A program made the translations under genes and the position numbers. The notes under the pieces were generated by a model. That model was not told the origin of the DNA, searched no databases, and saw only the letters and a program-made list of their open reading frames with translations. Positions 48,496 to 58,967 of a stretch of DNA of 64,000 nucleotides are shown piece by piece (the stretch's first letter is position 1; each line of letters opens with the position of its first letter). Source of the stretch: Peptococcaceae bacterium (GTDB taxonomy: Bacteria > Bacillota > Desulfitobacteriia > Desulfitobacteriales > Syntrophobotulaceae); NCBI GenBank assembly GCA_009783315.1, contig WRHI01000001.1, positions 1-64,000 on the forward strand, given 5' to 3'.

Positions 48496-50040
48496 TCACA
48501 TAAGGGGCGCAAAAATCCGCAACAACTCCTGCAAAGTCCGCACAAACACATTGTTCCGGCAATCCTCCAAAGCAATTTCCCGGCACACCGATAATGTCCG
48601 CAGAAAATCCTCCTTAATATCCCAGACAGCGCCGCTGCCGTACATCACCACACCGCACTCAAAATGCAAATACAGGCTGCGGTAATCAAGATTAACCGTA
48701 CCTACCGTAGCCACCCTGTCATCAGAAACAAACGTTTTAGAATGATTGAACCCCGGCGTATACTCATAAATCTTAACCCCTGTTTCGATCAACTCCCGAT
48801 AATAAGACCGCGTTGTATAATGAACCAACCGCTTGTCCCAAATACACGGCGTCATAATCCGCACATCCACACCGCTTTTCGCCGCCAGCTTCAGCGCCGC
48901 CAGAATAACCCCGTCAATAATAAGATAAGGTGTGTTGATATACAAATATTCCCTGGCGCCGCTAATAACGCGCATATAGACCTGTTCACCAACATTTTCC
49001 TTATCCATCGGGTTATCGGCATAAGGCTGAACAAACCCGTCCGTCTCCTGAGCACAAGTCTCCTCCCGCCAAGGATAAAAACCACCGAAATCATCATCGA
49101 ATTTATTGTTGCTGAAATTCCACAACTGCAAAAAAACCAGCGTCAGGCCCCAAGCCGCCTCCCCCCGCAGCATAATCCCGGAATCCCGCCAATGACCGAA
49201 CCTTTCATACTCATTAATATATTCATCCGCCAGATTCACGCCCCCCGTAAAAACCGTCTTGCCGTCAATCGAAATTATCTTGCGATGATCCCTATTGTTC
49301 TGCAGCGTTGAAAGCACCGGCCGAAAAGGGTTAAAAACCGCGCACTGAAACCCTCTGGATTTCAGATATTGCCTATAGTTTTTCGGCAGCGTCCCAACAC
49401 ACCCGAAATCATCATACATAATACGCACCAGCACACCCTGCTTAACCTTAGCCTCCAGCTTGTCCAGAATGGCGCCAAGCATCCGGCCTTCCGCCATAAT
49501 AAACGACTCCACAAAAACGTACCGCTCCGCCTTTTCCAACTCCTCAAGGACACGCACAAACAAGGTTTCCCCGGAATCAAAAAACTCCGCGTCAGTGTGA
49601 GCGTAAACCGGAAAAACGGCATGTTTTTCCAGATATGACATGAGCACAGCATAATCGGGCCACGCCTCCCGAGCCAAAAACAGGCAGCTCTCTTTCTGCA
49701 CAGCATGGGATCGAACCAAGGAAGTCGCTTCACGCAAACGTTTGCGAAACTTGCCCCCCATCTCCTGATGGTTAAGCAACAGATAAAAAGCACCCCCAAA
49801 AATCGGAATGATCAGAATCGTCATAATCCAAAGGGTCTTATAAGCGTAGTTATCCTGTCTGCCTCCGACATACAAAGCCACAAGAATGCTGGTCACAATC
49901 AACAGAAGATAAACATTATGAAAAGTCTGGCTTGTGGTATACAAAAAAAACGCCGTGATCAGCATTTGCACCAAAAGCAAGAATACAACAAGTATCCTTC
50001 GCCAAGAATTAGAACGCATAGGCGCTTTCCTTATCACCAT
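48496..50040 (-). CDS. cls: Cardiolipin synthase (PLD family)
   Basis: HRKIISIDGKTVFTGGVNLADEY and HSKTFVSDDRVATVGTVNLDYRSL (two HKD-type motifs). Confidence 0.92.
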   Translation of the reverse strand: MVIRKAPMRSNSWRRILVVFLLLVQMLITAFFLYTTSQTFHNVYLLLIVTSILVALYVGGRQDNYAYKTLWIMTILIIPIFGGAFYLLLNHQEMGGKFRKRLREATSLVRSHAVQKESCLFLAREAWPDYAVLMSYLEKHAVFPVYAHTDAEFFDSGETLFVRVLEELEKAERYVFVESFIMAEGRMLGAILDKLEAKVKQGVLVRIMYDDFGCVGTLPKNYRQYLKSRGFQCAVFNPFRPVLSTLQNNRDHRKIISIDGKTVFTGGVNLADEYINEYERFGHWRDSGIMLRGEAAWGLTLVFLQLWNFSNNKFDDDFGGFYPWREETCAQETDGFVQPYADNPMDKENVGEQVYMRVISGAREYLYINTPYLIIDGVILAALKLAAKSGVDVRIMTPCIWDKRLVHYTTRSYYRELIETGVKIYEYTPGFNHSKTFVSDDRVATVGTVNLDYRSLYLHFECGVVMYGSGAVWDIKEDFLRTLSVCREIALEDCRNNVFVRTLQELLRIFAPLM

Positions 50041-50243
50041 GATCGGCTTCGCTGCTCCTCCTGCCTGAACCGGCCAAAACTGTAAAGTGTTACATCCCTC
50101 GAACCCTAATATGTTTATTCTTATTGTTCAAAATAAGAATGTTTGTAATTTCGCCACATCTCCAAATCATCCTTTATGATAACCCAAATAAACTCTAAAT
50201 ACCAGCTCTCTCACCAATATGCGCTAATATGCTTCCATGAAAT

Positions 50244-50484
50244 GTTACCGATCAGACCCCAGCCGGGGGGCAGGAGGGCCGGGGCCCTGTCCCCAAGCCG
50301 TTCTCCGGCCTGGTGAAACACTAGGCTTCGTTCGCTGCAAACCCAAAACTCGCACCGCTGTGCGGCGCTCAGACAGTTGGGTTTGCGGGCTCTCCCGTTC
50401 GCCAAGTGTTTCATCCAGTCCTCCGCAAAGGCTTGGGGACAGGGCCCGGTCCTCCTGCCCTCCGGCTGGGGTCTGATCGGTAAC
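50244..50484. repeat. Long GC-rich inverted-repeat element (family B)
   Basis: GTTACCGATCAGACCCCAGCCGG...GGCAGGAGG left end is reverse complement of CCTCCTGCCCTCCGGCTGGGGTCTGATCGGTAAC right end; further complementarity inward. Confidence 0.85.
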
Positions 50485-50759
50485 CATGATATTAACCTAT
50501 ACATTGGACGCCGCTCAATTAGGATCCAAAAATATATTACATTTTTTGAAATAAACCATATTGCATTCTAGGCGGAAAAAGAGTATTCTGATGAAGGAAG
50601 CTTGGACGACAATTAACACAAGATCTTTTCGGATAAACCTTTATAACAGCGTAACATCACACAAAACCTGTCAAACAAAAATATAATACACTATGTCAGG
50701 ATAATCCGCTTTAGAACCTACTGCATACAGAATCCACGCGCAATGAACGGAGAGATTAC

Positions 50760-52781
50760 GTGAACCTATTTAAACATACTGTAGCAAACAGAAAAACCAA
50801 AATCGCCGTAAGCGTCGTATGCGCTGTTGCTATGATGGCGACAGCTTTCTCGCCAAAAACCATCATAGCCGGCGCTATAGTGCGCTACACAACGGAAAAC
50901 TCCATTGAAACAGCTATTGAGATCTGCGACGAAATCTGGACTCAAGAATCCTCTGTCGTCATACTGGCGTCAAACGATGAAGAGGGCTTGTCGGATCTCC
51001 TTTGTGCGGCGCCGCTGGCCGGACAAGAAAATGCTCCCATCTTGCTGACGCCCCGCGAAAGCCTTGACAAACGCACCGCCAAGAAAATATCTGAACTGAA
51101 ACCTGAGACAATCTATCTTCTGGGCGATTTTAGCGAAACACTTCTGAAAGAACTCCGCAATCTGAAAACCGGCGCCGCGCTGTCTCCCCTGCATGGAGAA
51201 GACCCCTGGGCCACCTCCCGCGCTATAAATGAAGAACTGCGAGACATCAAAGGGACCTTCGTTATCAGCGCCGCCTCCATTATTGACGCTATAAGCATCA
51301 GCTCCTTCGCGGCGACCAACCGATACCAAATCCTGCTTGCTGACGAAAACGGCTATGTTCCGAAAAACCAGCTCACAGGCATTGTCTATTTGGTCGGAAA
51401 CGAAGAAGACGTCAAAGACATCAAAGGAGCCAAACGACTAGCCGGCCAAGACTTCTACGAAACCAACAAAATCATTGTCAATACTTTGCCCTACCGATTC
51501 AACAGCGTCTGGATAGCCAGCGGGGAAAGCCCTCAACTCATAGATCTTTTCACGGTCGCACCCGCCGCCGCCACCCGCAATGCGGCCATCATCCTCATTA
51601 ATCCGGCGGAAATTCCCGCCGACACAGACAACGAACAAGGCAAGCTTACAGAAAACAGCCTATGCTACGTTTTGGGCGGTGAAAACATCATCTCAACAGA
51701 CGCGGTTAAACACATCCTGGCTAATGTAGAAATGCAATGGAAACCCGCGGGCACCTGGGATGAACTGAAAAGTGCTATAGACGCGGGCAGAAACGTCTTC
51801 CTGACTCAGAACATCACTGCCGAAAACGGCGAAGAGCTCTGGTTGAAACGTTCCGTCATCATTGACGGACAAAATAACAAGTTGGACAGCCGTATCTGGA
51901 TCACCGCTCCCAACGTCACTTTCAAAAACCTCAACATAGAACTCCAGCAACCCCAGCGCAACAGCCTGCTGACCAACAACGCCGTCGTCTACTCAGAAAG
52001 CAATCTGCGCGTCGAAGGCGTCGTAACGATTAAAGGGCCCGCCGAAAAAAATTTCCATGGTCTCTTTGTTGAAAACACTCTCACCGTCACCGAGAAGTCC
52101 CTCTTGCAAGTCAAAGCCGGCAAAAGCGGTTTCTTTGAAGGCGACGGCATCAAAGCCGGTCGGCTTATTGTTGAAGACCAAGCCCTCCTCGAAGGCGTTG
52201 GCGGCGACGGCGATAATTACTCTGGAACAGGCATCATAGCTGACACCCTCATACTCTTGGGCGAACCCCAAGTCATTGGCATTGGCGGCTTAGTACAGCT
52301 AGCCAAAGACTACAACAAATATTCAGACGACCCCTATCAAGCTATGAACGAGAAGAACTACCCCGACCATGTCGGCAACGGCGTCCAATGCGGCGAATTC
52401 CGTTCAGACCCCGACTGCGCCCCCACCATGATCGCCCGGGGCGGGTCCATCAGAAACAACGGTTTCAAGACCGACCCCCGCGCTACCGGCGGCTGCGGTT
52501 TTGTCATCACCCTCACATCTACGCCTAACGCGCAGGTCGTCGGCTATTTTGCTGAAGACGCTTCTATGAAAACCAGACACAATCTCTATTACAGTGTTCC
52601 CTACAACGTCAGTGGCTACGCCGTTTACAACCATAGCAAAACATCCCTAAAACTTCAGATGATTCTGGATACATCTGAACCGGCCGAAGACAGAATTATT
52701 GGCGCCACCTGGAAACAAACATTTGAAAACGCACCATCAGCCCCTTCGGAAGATGACATAGACGCCATGGAAAAAATGTGA
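50760..52781 (+). CDS. Cell-wall-binding repeat 2 (CWB2)-like surface protein with beta-helix-like C-terminal part
   Basis: Signal peptide; ENAPILLTPRESLDKRTAKKISELKPETIYLLGDFSETLLKEL; NAAIILINPAEIP...LCYVLGGENIIS. Confidence 0.7.
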   Translation: MNLFKHTVANRKTKIAVSVVCAVAMMATAFSPKTIIAGAIVRYTTENSIETAIEICDEIWTQESSVVILASNDEEGLSDLLCAAPLAGQENAPILLTPRESLDKRTAKKISELKPETIYLLGDFSETLLKELRNLKTGAALSPLHGEDPWATSRAINEELRDIKGTFVISAASIIDAISISSFAATNRYQILLADENGYVPKNQLTGIVYLVGNEEDVKDIKGAKRLAGQDFYETNKIIVNTLPYRFNSVWIASGESPQLIDLFTVAPAAATRNAAIILINPAEIPADTDNEQGKLTENSLCYVLGGENIISTDAVKHILANVEMQWKPAGTWDELKSAIDAGRNVFLTQNITAENGEELWLKRSVIIDGQNNKLDSRIWITAPNVTFKNLNIELQQPQRNSLLTNNAVVYSESNLRVEGVVTIKGPAEKNFHGLFVENTLTVTEKSLLQVKAGKSGFFEGDGIKAGRLIVEDQALLEGVGGDGDNYSGTGIIADTLILLGEPQVIGIGGLVQLAKDYNKYSDDPYQAMNEKNYPDHVGNGVQCGEFRSDPDCAPTMIARGGSIRNNGFKTDPRATGGCGFVITLTSTPNAQVVGYFAEDASMKTRHNLYYSVPYNVSGYAVYNHSKTSLKLQMILDTSEPAEDRIIGATWKQTFENAPSAPSEDDIDAMEKM

Positions 52782-52830
52782 GATCCTTCTCCCTTTTGTC
52801 TTAAAAAGACGATCATACCGCAATAATTAG

Positions 52831-52867
52831 CAAAAACCCTCGTCCTTAAAACGACAGGGTTTTTTTG
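52831..52867 (+). terminator. Rho-independent terminator
   Basis: aaaaaccct-loop-agggttttttt. Confidence 0.75.
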
Positions 52868-52987
52868 GTATTTCACCTATAATTTTGTTAAGTGCTTCAT
52901 CCCACGGTTTGTTATCTTGACAGAATCCATTGTCCCGAATAGAGTCTGTCACACAAAACGATAGGAACCCTTTATTTATCAAAGGAG

Positions 52988-53968
52988 ATGATGATGGCAG
53001 AAACGATCATTTACCTGGATCTAACATTTATAGTGCACACCCTGATGAATGTTCTTCTTCTGCTCCTTGTATCGCGCCTCTGCCGGCGCAGGATTTATCC
53101 CTTGTGGCTGGCTGCCGGCGTCTTAATCGGTTTGATCCCTCTGTGCCTCTGGACCTGGGACATGTCTTGGCAAGGACCCGCTGTGATGGCCGTAGTGCCA
53201 ATCCTGCCGGCGATGCTTACGGTCGGCTTGCGCGTCAGGCGCCTAGCGGATTTTTTCCGCTGCTTGGCACTCTTTGTTGTTCTGGCCGCCATAAGCGGCG
53301 GCGGCGTCTATATGATCTCAGGCAGCGGCACACATCTGACGCCCCATAACCTTTGGATCATCCCAACGTTGATGGGAGCCGTTTACGGCGTTGTGTTTCT
53401 ATGGCAGCGCTGGCACAAAACAGATGAATTCCTGCAGCAAGTCCTGTACAAAGTCGAATTGGAGTTCGGCTGGGGCAGCGTTGAACTTTCCGCCCTGTTG
53501 GACACAGGCAACGATTTGAAAGACCCCGTTACCGGCACACCGGTTATTATCGCCGAAGAAAAGGCCCTTAGACACGTTTTACCGCCGGTTGTGCAAAGAT
53601 TCCTTAGCAGCGCCTGGCAAAAAGAGGGCAACCCCTGGACCCTGTTGTGGCAGTCTTCTGAGCTGTCGCAGATTATGTCCTTCGTCGCTACCGCCAGTGT
53701 CGGCGGAAAACGCCTTCTGCCTGCCGTCAGGCCACAAAACGTTAGCATAAAAAGGCTTGATCACCTCTCACAAAGCGTTCAGCCCCTCGGCCAAAAAGTC
53801 TCCGTCCTTCTGGTCAATCAGGTTCTCAGCGCGGAAAACCGATTTCAAGTATTGCTGCATCCACAATGCGTAAATCCCTCAGGAAGGAACATCGGCGATG
53901 TTGTTCAAGAAAAATCTTGTGTCCCATTGGGCAAAGTTCAGGAATCTATGCGCCGGAATATGGCATAG
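52988..53968 (+). CDS. spoIIGA: Sigma-E processing peptidase SpoIIGA
   Basis: [24 protein letters not shown]; protease part [26 protein letters not shown]; immediately upstream of sigE. Confidence 0.9.
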   Translation: MMMAETIIYLDLTFIVHTLMNVLLLLLVSRLCRRRIYPLWLAAGVLIGLIPLCLWTWDMSWQGPAVMAVVPILPAMLTVGLRVRRLADFFRCLALFVVLAAISGGGVYMISGSGTHLTPHNLWIIPTLMGAVYGVVFLWQRWHKTDEFLQQVLYKVELEFGWGSVELSALLDTGNDLKDPVTGTPVIIAEEKALRHVLPPVVQRFLSSAWQKEGNPWTLLWQSSELSQIMSFVATASVGGKRLLPAVRPQNVSIKRLDHLSQSVQPLGQKVSVLLVNQVLSAENRFQVLLHPQCVNPSGRNIGDVVQEKSCVPLGKVQESMRRNMA

Positions 53969-54638
53969 ATTCCGACCCTCCCGCCCCGCCCGCACAATTT
54001 TTTATGTGGGCAGCAGCGAGGCCTTGCCGCCGCCGCTAAGTTTAGATGAAGAAGGGGAGCTCATCAGGCGTTTGGAAGCGGGCGACATGACCGTCAAAAA
54101 CACATTGATTGAACGCAACCTACGCCTAGTCGTCTACATTTCCCGCAAGTTCGAAAACACCTGTATCGGTATCGAAGACCTCGTTTCCATCGGCGCCATC
54201 GGCCTTATTAAAGCCGTCAACACTTTTGACCCCACCAAAAGAATCAAGCTTGCCACCTACGCTTCCCGCTGCATCGAAAACGAGATCCTCATGTATCTGC
54301 GCCGCAACAACAAAACACGCTACGAGGTTTCCTTCGACGAACCCCTCAACATTGACTGGAACGGCAACGAACTGCTGCTGTCCGATGTTCTCGGTACCGA
54401 AAACGATATTATCTCCCGACCCATCGAAGAAGAAGTCGATCGCGCCATTCTAAAGCAAGCCATGGGCATTCTAACCGAACGAGAAAAGCTTATTATGGAA
54501 CTGCGCTTCGGCATCGGCGGCGAAGAAAAAACCCAGAAAGAAGTCGCCGACTGTCTCGGTATTTCCCAATCCTATATTTCACGCCTGGAAAAACGCATCA
54601 TCCGCAGGCTACGCAAGGAATTCATACGCCTGGAATAA
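53898..54638 (+). CDS. sigE: RNA polymerase sporulation sigma factor SigE
   Basis: [65 protein letters not shown]. Confidence 0.96.
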   Translation: MLFKKNLVSHWAKFRNLCAGIWHRFRPSRPARTIFYVGSSEALPPPLSLDEEGELIRRLEAGDMTVKNTLIERNLRLVVYISRKFENTCIGIEDLVSIGAIGLIKAVNTFDPTKRIKLATYASRCIENEILMYLRRNNKTRYEVSFDEPLNIDWNGNELLLSDVLGTENDIISRPIEEEVDRAILKQAMGILTEREKLIMELRFGIGGEEKTQKEVADCLGISQSYISRLEKRIIRRLRKEFIRLE

Positions 54639-54700
54639 GCTCTGTCAGATCATACCGACGCAGACAAATTTCGTCTTCAATCTGAAAAACAAGAGAATAA

Positions 54701-54750
54701 GTCCGCCTCCCCAAGGGAATACTTTTGACAAGAAAGATGGGGGGCGGACA
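54701..54750 (+). promoter_or_regulatory. Stem-loop in sigE-sigG intergenic region
   Basis: gtccgcctcccca ... tggggggcggac. Confidence 0.5.
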
Positions 54751-54779
54751 ATATTTTACACAAAGTCGAAATTTGTGGT

Positions 54780-55523
54780 GTGAACACTTCGAAACTCACG
54801 GTGCTCACCGGAGTTCAGATGAAAGATCTCTTTGTTCGTCTGCAATCAGGCGAAATCTCGGCTCGGGAAGAACTGATCCGCGGCAATCTGCGCCTGGTTC
54901 TGAGTGTTATTCAGCGGTTTAGCAACCGGGGGGAACATGTTGACGATCTTTTTCAAGTCGGTTGTATCGGCCTTATCAAAGCCATCGACAATTTCGATTT
55001 GGGTCAGAACGTCAAATTCTCAACCTACGCCGTCCCCATGATAATTGGGGAAATCCGCCGCTATCTACGCGATAACAACCAGATCCGTGTCAGCCGGTCT
55101 CTTCGCGACATCGCCTACAAAGCCCTGCAGGCCCGCGACCGTCTGGCTGTCGAAACCTCTCGGGAACCCACCATCGAAGAAATCGCTAAGCAATTGGATG
55201 TGGCTCAGGAAGATGTGGTTCTGGCTCTCGATGCCATTCAAGAACCCATATCTCTCTTTGAGCCTATTTATCACGACGGGGGAGACCCCATCTATGTTAT
55301 GGATCAGGTGGGTGATGAACGCGAAACTGAACGCATTTGGCTGGAATCCATCGCCATCAAAGAAGGAATCGGCCGCTTGGGCGATCGCGAGAAGAAAATT
55401 ATCTCACTAAGATTTTTCCAAGGCAAAACCCAAATGGAAGTCGCCGACGAAATCGGCATCAGTCAGGCCCAGGTTTCCCGCTTAGAAAAAGCCGCTTTGA
55501 AAAATATGCGCAAGCATGTCTAA
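54780..55523 (+). CDS. sigG: RNA polymerase sporulation sigma factor SigG
   Basis: LTGVQMKDLFVRLQSGE, FSNRGEHVDDLFQVGCIGLIKAIDNFDL, KFSTYAVPMIIGEIRRYLRDNN. Confidence 0.96.
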   Translation: MNTSKLTVLTGVQMKDLFVRLQSGEISAREELIRGNLRLVLSVIQRFSNRGEHVDDLFQVGCIGLIKAIDNFDLGQNVKFSTYAVPMIIGEIRRYLRDNNQIRVSRSLRDIAYKALQARDRLAVETSREPTIEEIAKQLDVAQEDVVLALDAIQEPISLFEPIYHDGGDPIYVMDQVGDERETERIWLESIAIKEGIGRLGDREKKIISLRFFQGKTQMEVADEIGISQAQVSRLEKAALKNMRKHV

Positions 55524-55792
55524 TGCTTGTATTTGTAATCTTAATGGCATCCATAGGCAACCGCTATTTCTAGTTCTCTTGCCAATCAAGATCTGAGAGT
55601 GGTACAATGTGGGTGACTATTTTTTTATCGCTTATTTCACTTGTTAAGATTTTAGCAATGTATTTACAGTGTACTTATTTGCACAAACTCTTAGCGCCTG
55701 TTCCAAGCCCGTGTTTTGGCGTCCCGTCGCGGGTGGCGGTAAATGAATAGTGCGACGCTTGAACGATAATTTAACTATGAAAGGGTGATTTC

Positions 55793-56416
55793 ATGGAAAC
55801 CAAAGTGACCAATTGGGCGAACCCCACTCCTGCAGGCCTGGTGGCTCTGGCCGTCGCTTGTTTCTGCTTCTTTGCCATGTTGAACGGGCTGGTTGACGCG
55901 AGCTGTCTGCCATTGTTCGGCTGGATTCTCATCGGTGGATTTGCCATACAGATTGTTGTTGCGCTTTTGGATCTGAAGTCCGGTTCATTGACCGGCGGAA
56001 ACACGTTTTTATTCTTCAGCGCTTACTTCATGCTCGCCACCGGATTGGGTATGCTTGCCAAAGCCGGGGCCGCCAGTCCCCTGGACTCGCGGATCGAAGG
56101 CTGGCTCTGGCTTTGTCTGGGCATTGTTCTCATTCTTTGGACGCCTGCTTTTTACAAATCTCCCGCCTTACTGTTTACCATTGTTGTCTTACTTGACCTG
56201 GCCATCCCCTTTATCGCCATCAAGGATTTGGCTCTTTTCCCCGATTTAAGCGCGACATTCGCTCAAATAGCGGGTTGGTTGCTTCTGCTGACCGGTGTTG
56301 TCGGTGTTTATCTCTCAGCCGCAACCCTTGTGAACGGTACCTTCGGAAAAACGGTTTATTGGAACCCCGGACCCCTTTATAAAGAGAGAGCGGCGAAAAA
56401 AGACAAGAAGAAATGA
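55793..56416 (+). CDS. GPR1/FUN34/YaaH (SatP-like) acetate transporter family
   Basis: ANPTPAGLVALAVACFCFFAMLNGL, YWNPGPLYK. Confidence 0.83.
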   Translation: METKVTNWANPTPAGLVALAVACFCFFAMLNGLVDASCLPLFGWILIGGFAIQIVVALLDLKSGSLTGGNTFLFFSAYFMLATGLGMLAKAGAASPLDSRIEGWLWLCLGIVLILWTPAFYKSPALLFTIVVLLDLAIPFIAIKDLALFPDLSATFAQIAGWLLLLTGVVGVYLSAATLVNGTFGKTVYWNPGPLYKERAAKKDKKK

Positions 56417-56456
56417 TTGCCATGTGCCGCCACAGGAATTGACTTCTCCTTTTGAC

Positions 56457-56501
56457 ACGCCTTTGCCGGCGAAGAGTTTGGGTTCGTCGGCAAAGGCGCG
56501 T
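56457..56501 (+). terminator. Stem-loop, possible terminator
   Basis: cgcctttgccggcgaa ... ttcgtcggcaaaggcg. Confidence 0.5.
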
Positions 56502-56615
56502 TGATGTTTCACTGAAAGATTGGACTCGCTCCCGCAAACCAACGCTGAACACCGAATAATGTGCGGGATGACTCCATATACATATACAGATCCGGCAGGG
56601 AATGGGGGAAACCAG

Positions 56616-56897
56616 ATGCATGTTTCAGATTTGCGTTCTATGGACATTATCAACATTAGCGACGGTTCGCGCCTTGGGCCGGTGCTGGACTTGGAGTTGG
56701 ATCTGGAACGGGGCTGCGTTAAGGGTCTTGTCATTAGTATGTACACACCCCGCCCGAGTTTCTGGGGTTCCGGCGGTTCAGGCCGGGGCGGCGATCTTTT
56801 TATAGGGTGGGATAAAGTGGTCAAGATCGGGGTTGACGTTATTCTGGTCAACGTGTCTGCTCGGTATGATCACCGGTTTAGCGACCGATATTATTGA
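56616..56897 (+). CDS. YlmC/YmxH family PRC-barrel sporulation protein
   Basis: [40 protein letters not shown]...[17 protein letters not shown]. Confidence 0.87.
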   Translation: MHVSDLRSMDIINISDGSRLGPVLDLELDLERGCVKGLVISMYTPRPSFWGSGGSGRGGDLFIGWDKVVKIGVDVILVNVSARYDHRFSDRYY

Positions 56898-57054
56898 TCC
56901 TGATCCCTTTCATGATATGGTGCAATGGTGTAATGTCGCACCAGTATGACATTTTGGGTTACTGACCCCGGCCAAGGATGCTCGGGGAGAGAACGGAGCA
57001 GGGCAGACGCTTAATGTCGTGCGAGGGCCAATACGCGAGTTGGATATGCGTCAT

Positions 57055-57357
57055 GCATTCGGGGTTCTCCCGCAACCGAATGGTGAATGGAGATGGATAT
57101 TATGTGGGCTCGTAACAGTCCCGAGGTAGGGTTTGGTGAGCGGGAGACTCCAAAAGCCCGCGAACTCTTTTCACCTTTTGAGGTTGCGTCAGGCAGAGAG
57201 GCGCTTGGATTCTCCCGCTCACCAAACCCTACCTCGGGACTGTTACTGGCCAGCGCGGTATCTTCCTCCAACTCACCATTGAGTTGCGGGAAAACACCGC
57301 GGCAGAAACCTCTGCTTATCCTTATCGTCAGTTCATGCACTTTTTAAATATGCACCC
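57055..57357. mobile_element. Second copy of family A MITE-like element, inverted and truncated at its left end
   Basis: Retains TGCACTTTTTAAATATGCACCC (57336-57357); internal 42-nt inverted repeat 57112-57153/57205-57246 with one mismatch. Confidence 0.8.
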
Positions 57358-57459
57358 TTGTCTGGCCCCCTGGTTGTGGCCCAGGCCCCCCCATGCTATA
57401 CTTATTAAAGAGAAGAATTCTCAACGCACTGTCATCGTCTTACTGAGGAGGAAAAGCTC

Positions 57460-58017
57460 ATGAATATCGCGGATTTTTGGCAAATTATCGATAAGGCGCG
57501 GACAAGCGCGGACAGCTGGGAGGACATGCATGATCCGCTGGTCGCCTTGTTGGCTGAATTGGAAACAGCAGATCTCATGCTGTGGAAACAGGTATTTGAT
57601 GAGTACCAGCGTCTTTCCTATAAGGACAAGTTGTGGGCAGCGGCTTATGTGATCAACGGCGGCTGTTCAGACGACGGATTTGACTACTTTCGCGGCTGGC
57701 TGACCGCCCAGGGCAAAAAAATCTTTCTGAACGCTTTGGCTGATCCTGAATCCCTGGCTGATGTGGAGTCCTGTGCAGAAGGTGTGGAATATGAGGATAT
57801 CCTGGGCGCGGCATCAGACGCGTTCTTTCAGAAATATGGTTTATCAAGAGATTATAATGTGTTTCACCATAAATTAGACGAATACCCTTTGCCGGAGCAG
57901 CTGAAAGCCGCAATGGCTTCTGAAATCCGCTACGCCGCCGATATTGACGTCGAATGGGATGACGCTGACCTTCCGAAACTTCTGCCAAAATTGTGCCAAA
58001 CCTTCGATTGGGAATGA
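57460..58017 (+). CDS. DUF4240 domain protein
   Basis: FWQIIDKAR, LWAAAYVINGGCSDDGFDYFRGWLTAQGKKIF. Confidence 0.85.
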   Translation: MNIADFWQIIDKARTSADSWEDMHDPLVALLAELETADLMLWKQVFDEYQRLSYKDKLWAAAYVINGGCSDDGFDYFRGWLTAQGKKIFLNALADPESLADVESCAEGVEYEDILGAASDAFFQKYGLSRDYNVFHHKLDEYPLPEQLKAAMASEIRYAADIDVEWDDADLPKLLPKLCQTFDWE

Positions 58018-58044
58018 AGGCGTGAGTATACTTATGGTGACCAC

Positions 58045-58911
58045 ATGAGTGACAAATCTGACAACAACTTTCTTAACAAAACCCTTCCCACGCCCGGCGG
58101 CCCTTGGCTCTGGCGCCAAAAACCCGGAGACAGAACCCCCCCGCATCTCGTCCTATCCTGGGGAGACTACGGCGTCACCGCCGCCTTTTCCTCACGTCTA
58201 GGCGGCTGCAGCACCGGCCCGTATAGCGGGTTGAACCTAGGTCTCCATGTTGGCGACTCCGCGGCAGACGTTCTGGAGAACCGAAGCCGTTTTCTGGCGG
58301 CGCTGTCTTGCACACCTCGGCAATGTGTCGCCGGCGAACAAGTTCATGGCGTCAAGATCGCCACAGTCGAAGAAAACCAAGGCGGCGCCGGCATGCTCGA
58401 TCTGGCATCTGTTCTGCCGGGATATGACGCTTTGGCCACGCAAAGCAGGGTAGGGCTGATGGCCTTTTTTGCCGATTGCGTCCCACTGTTTTTTTTCGAC
58501 CCCAAGACACGTTGGGCCGCTTTAGCCCACGCGGGCTGGCGCGGCAGCGCGGCGGGAATGGCCCGCGCCATGGTCGCCTTCCTCTGGGCCAGGGGATGCC
58601 ACGCCTCTGATCTGTTGGCCGCTATCGGACCCTGTGTCGGTTCCTGCTGTTATGAAATTGATGAAGCAACAGCGGCGGCATTCAAGAAGCAAATCCCTGG
58701 GTTCGGCCAATACGCCTTCCGGCGCGACAACGGCAAATACGCTCTGGATTTGTCAGAAGTCAACCGGCTGGAACTGTTGCGGGCGGGTCTGCCGGACTCC
58801 CGGATATTCTGTGCATCTCTATGTACCTGCTGTCACAGCGACTGGTTTTTTTCCTATCGCCGGCAGAACCAAACAGGACGCATGGCGGCCTTTATGCGGA
58901 TTGAAACATAA
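58045..58911 (+). CDS. pgeF: Polyphenol oxidase/purine nucleoside phosphorylase family (YlmD/PgeF)
   Basis: CVAGEQVHGVKIATV, DALATQSRVGLMAFFADCVPLFFFDP, ALAHAGWRGSAAGMA, IGPCVGSCCYEI. Confidence 0.93.
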   Translation: MSDKSDNNFLNKTLPTPGGPWLWRQKPGDRTPPHLVLSWGDYGVTAAFSSRLGGCSTGPYSGLNLGLHVGDSAADVLENRSRFLAALSCTPRQCVAGEQVHGVKIATVEENQGGAGMLDLASVLPGYDALATQSRVGLMAFFADCVPLFFFDPKTRWAALAHAGWRGSAAGMARAMVAFLWARGCHASDLLAAIGPCVGSCCYEIDEATAAAFKKQIPGFGQYAFRRDNGKYALDLSEVNRLELLRAGLPDSRIFCASLCTCCHSDWFFSYRRQNQTGRMAAFMRIET

Positions 58912-58967
58912 AATGCGCGCAAAACAAGTTTCCGTATCAACTCATTTTTCACGGGAGGTGCCGAAAA

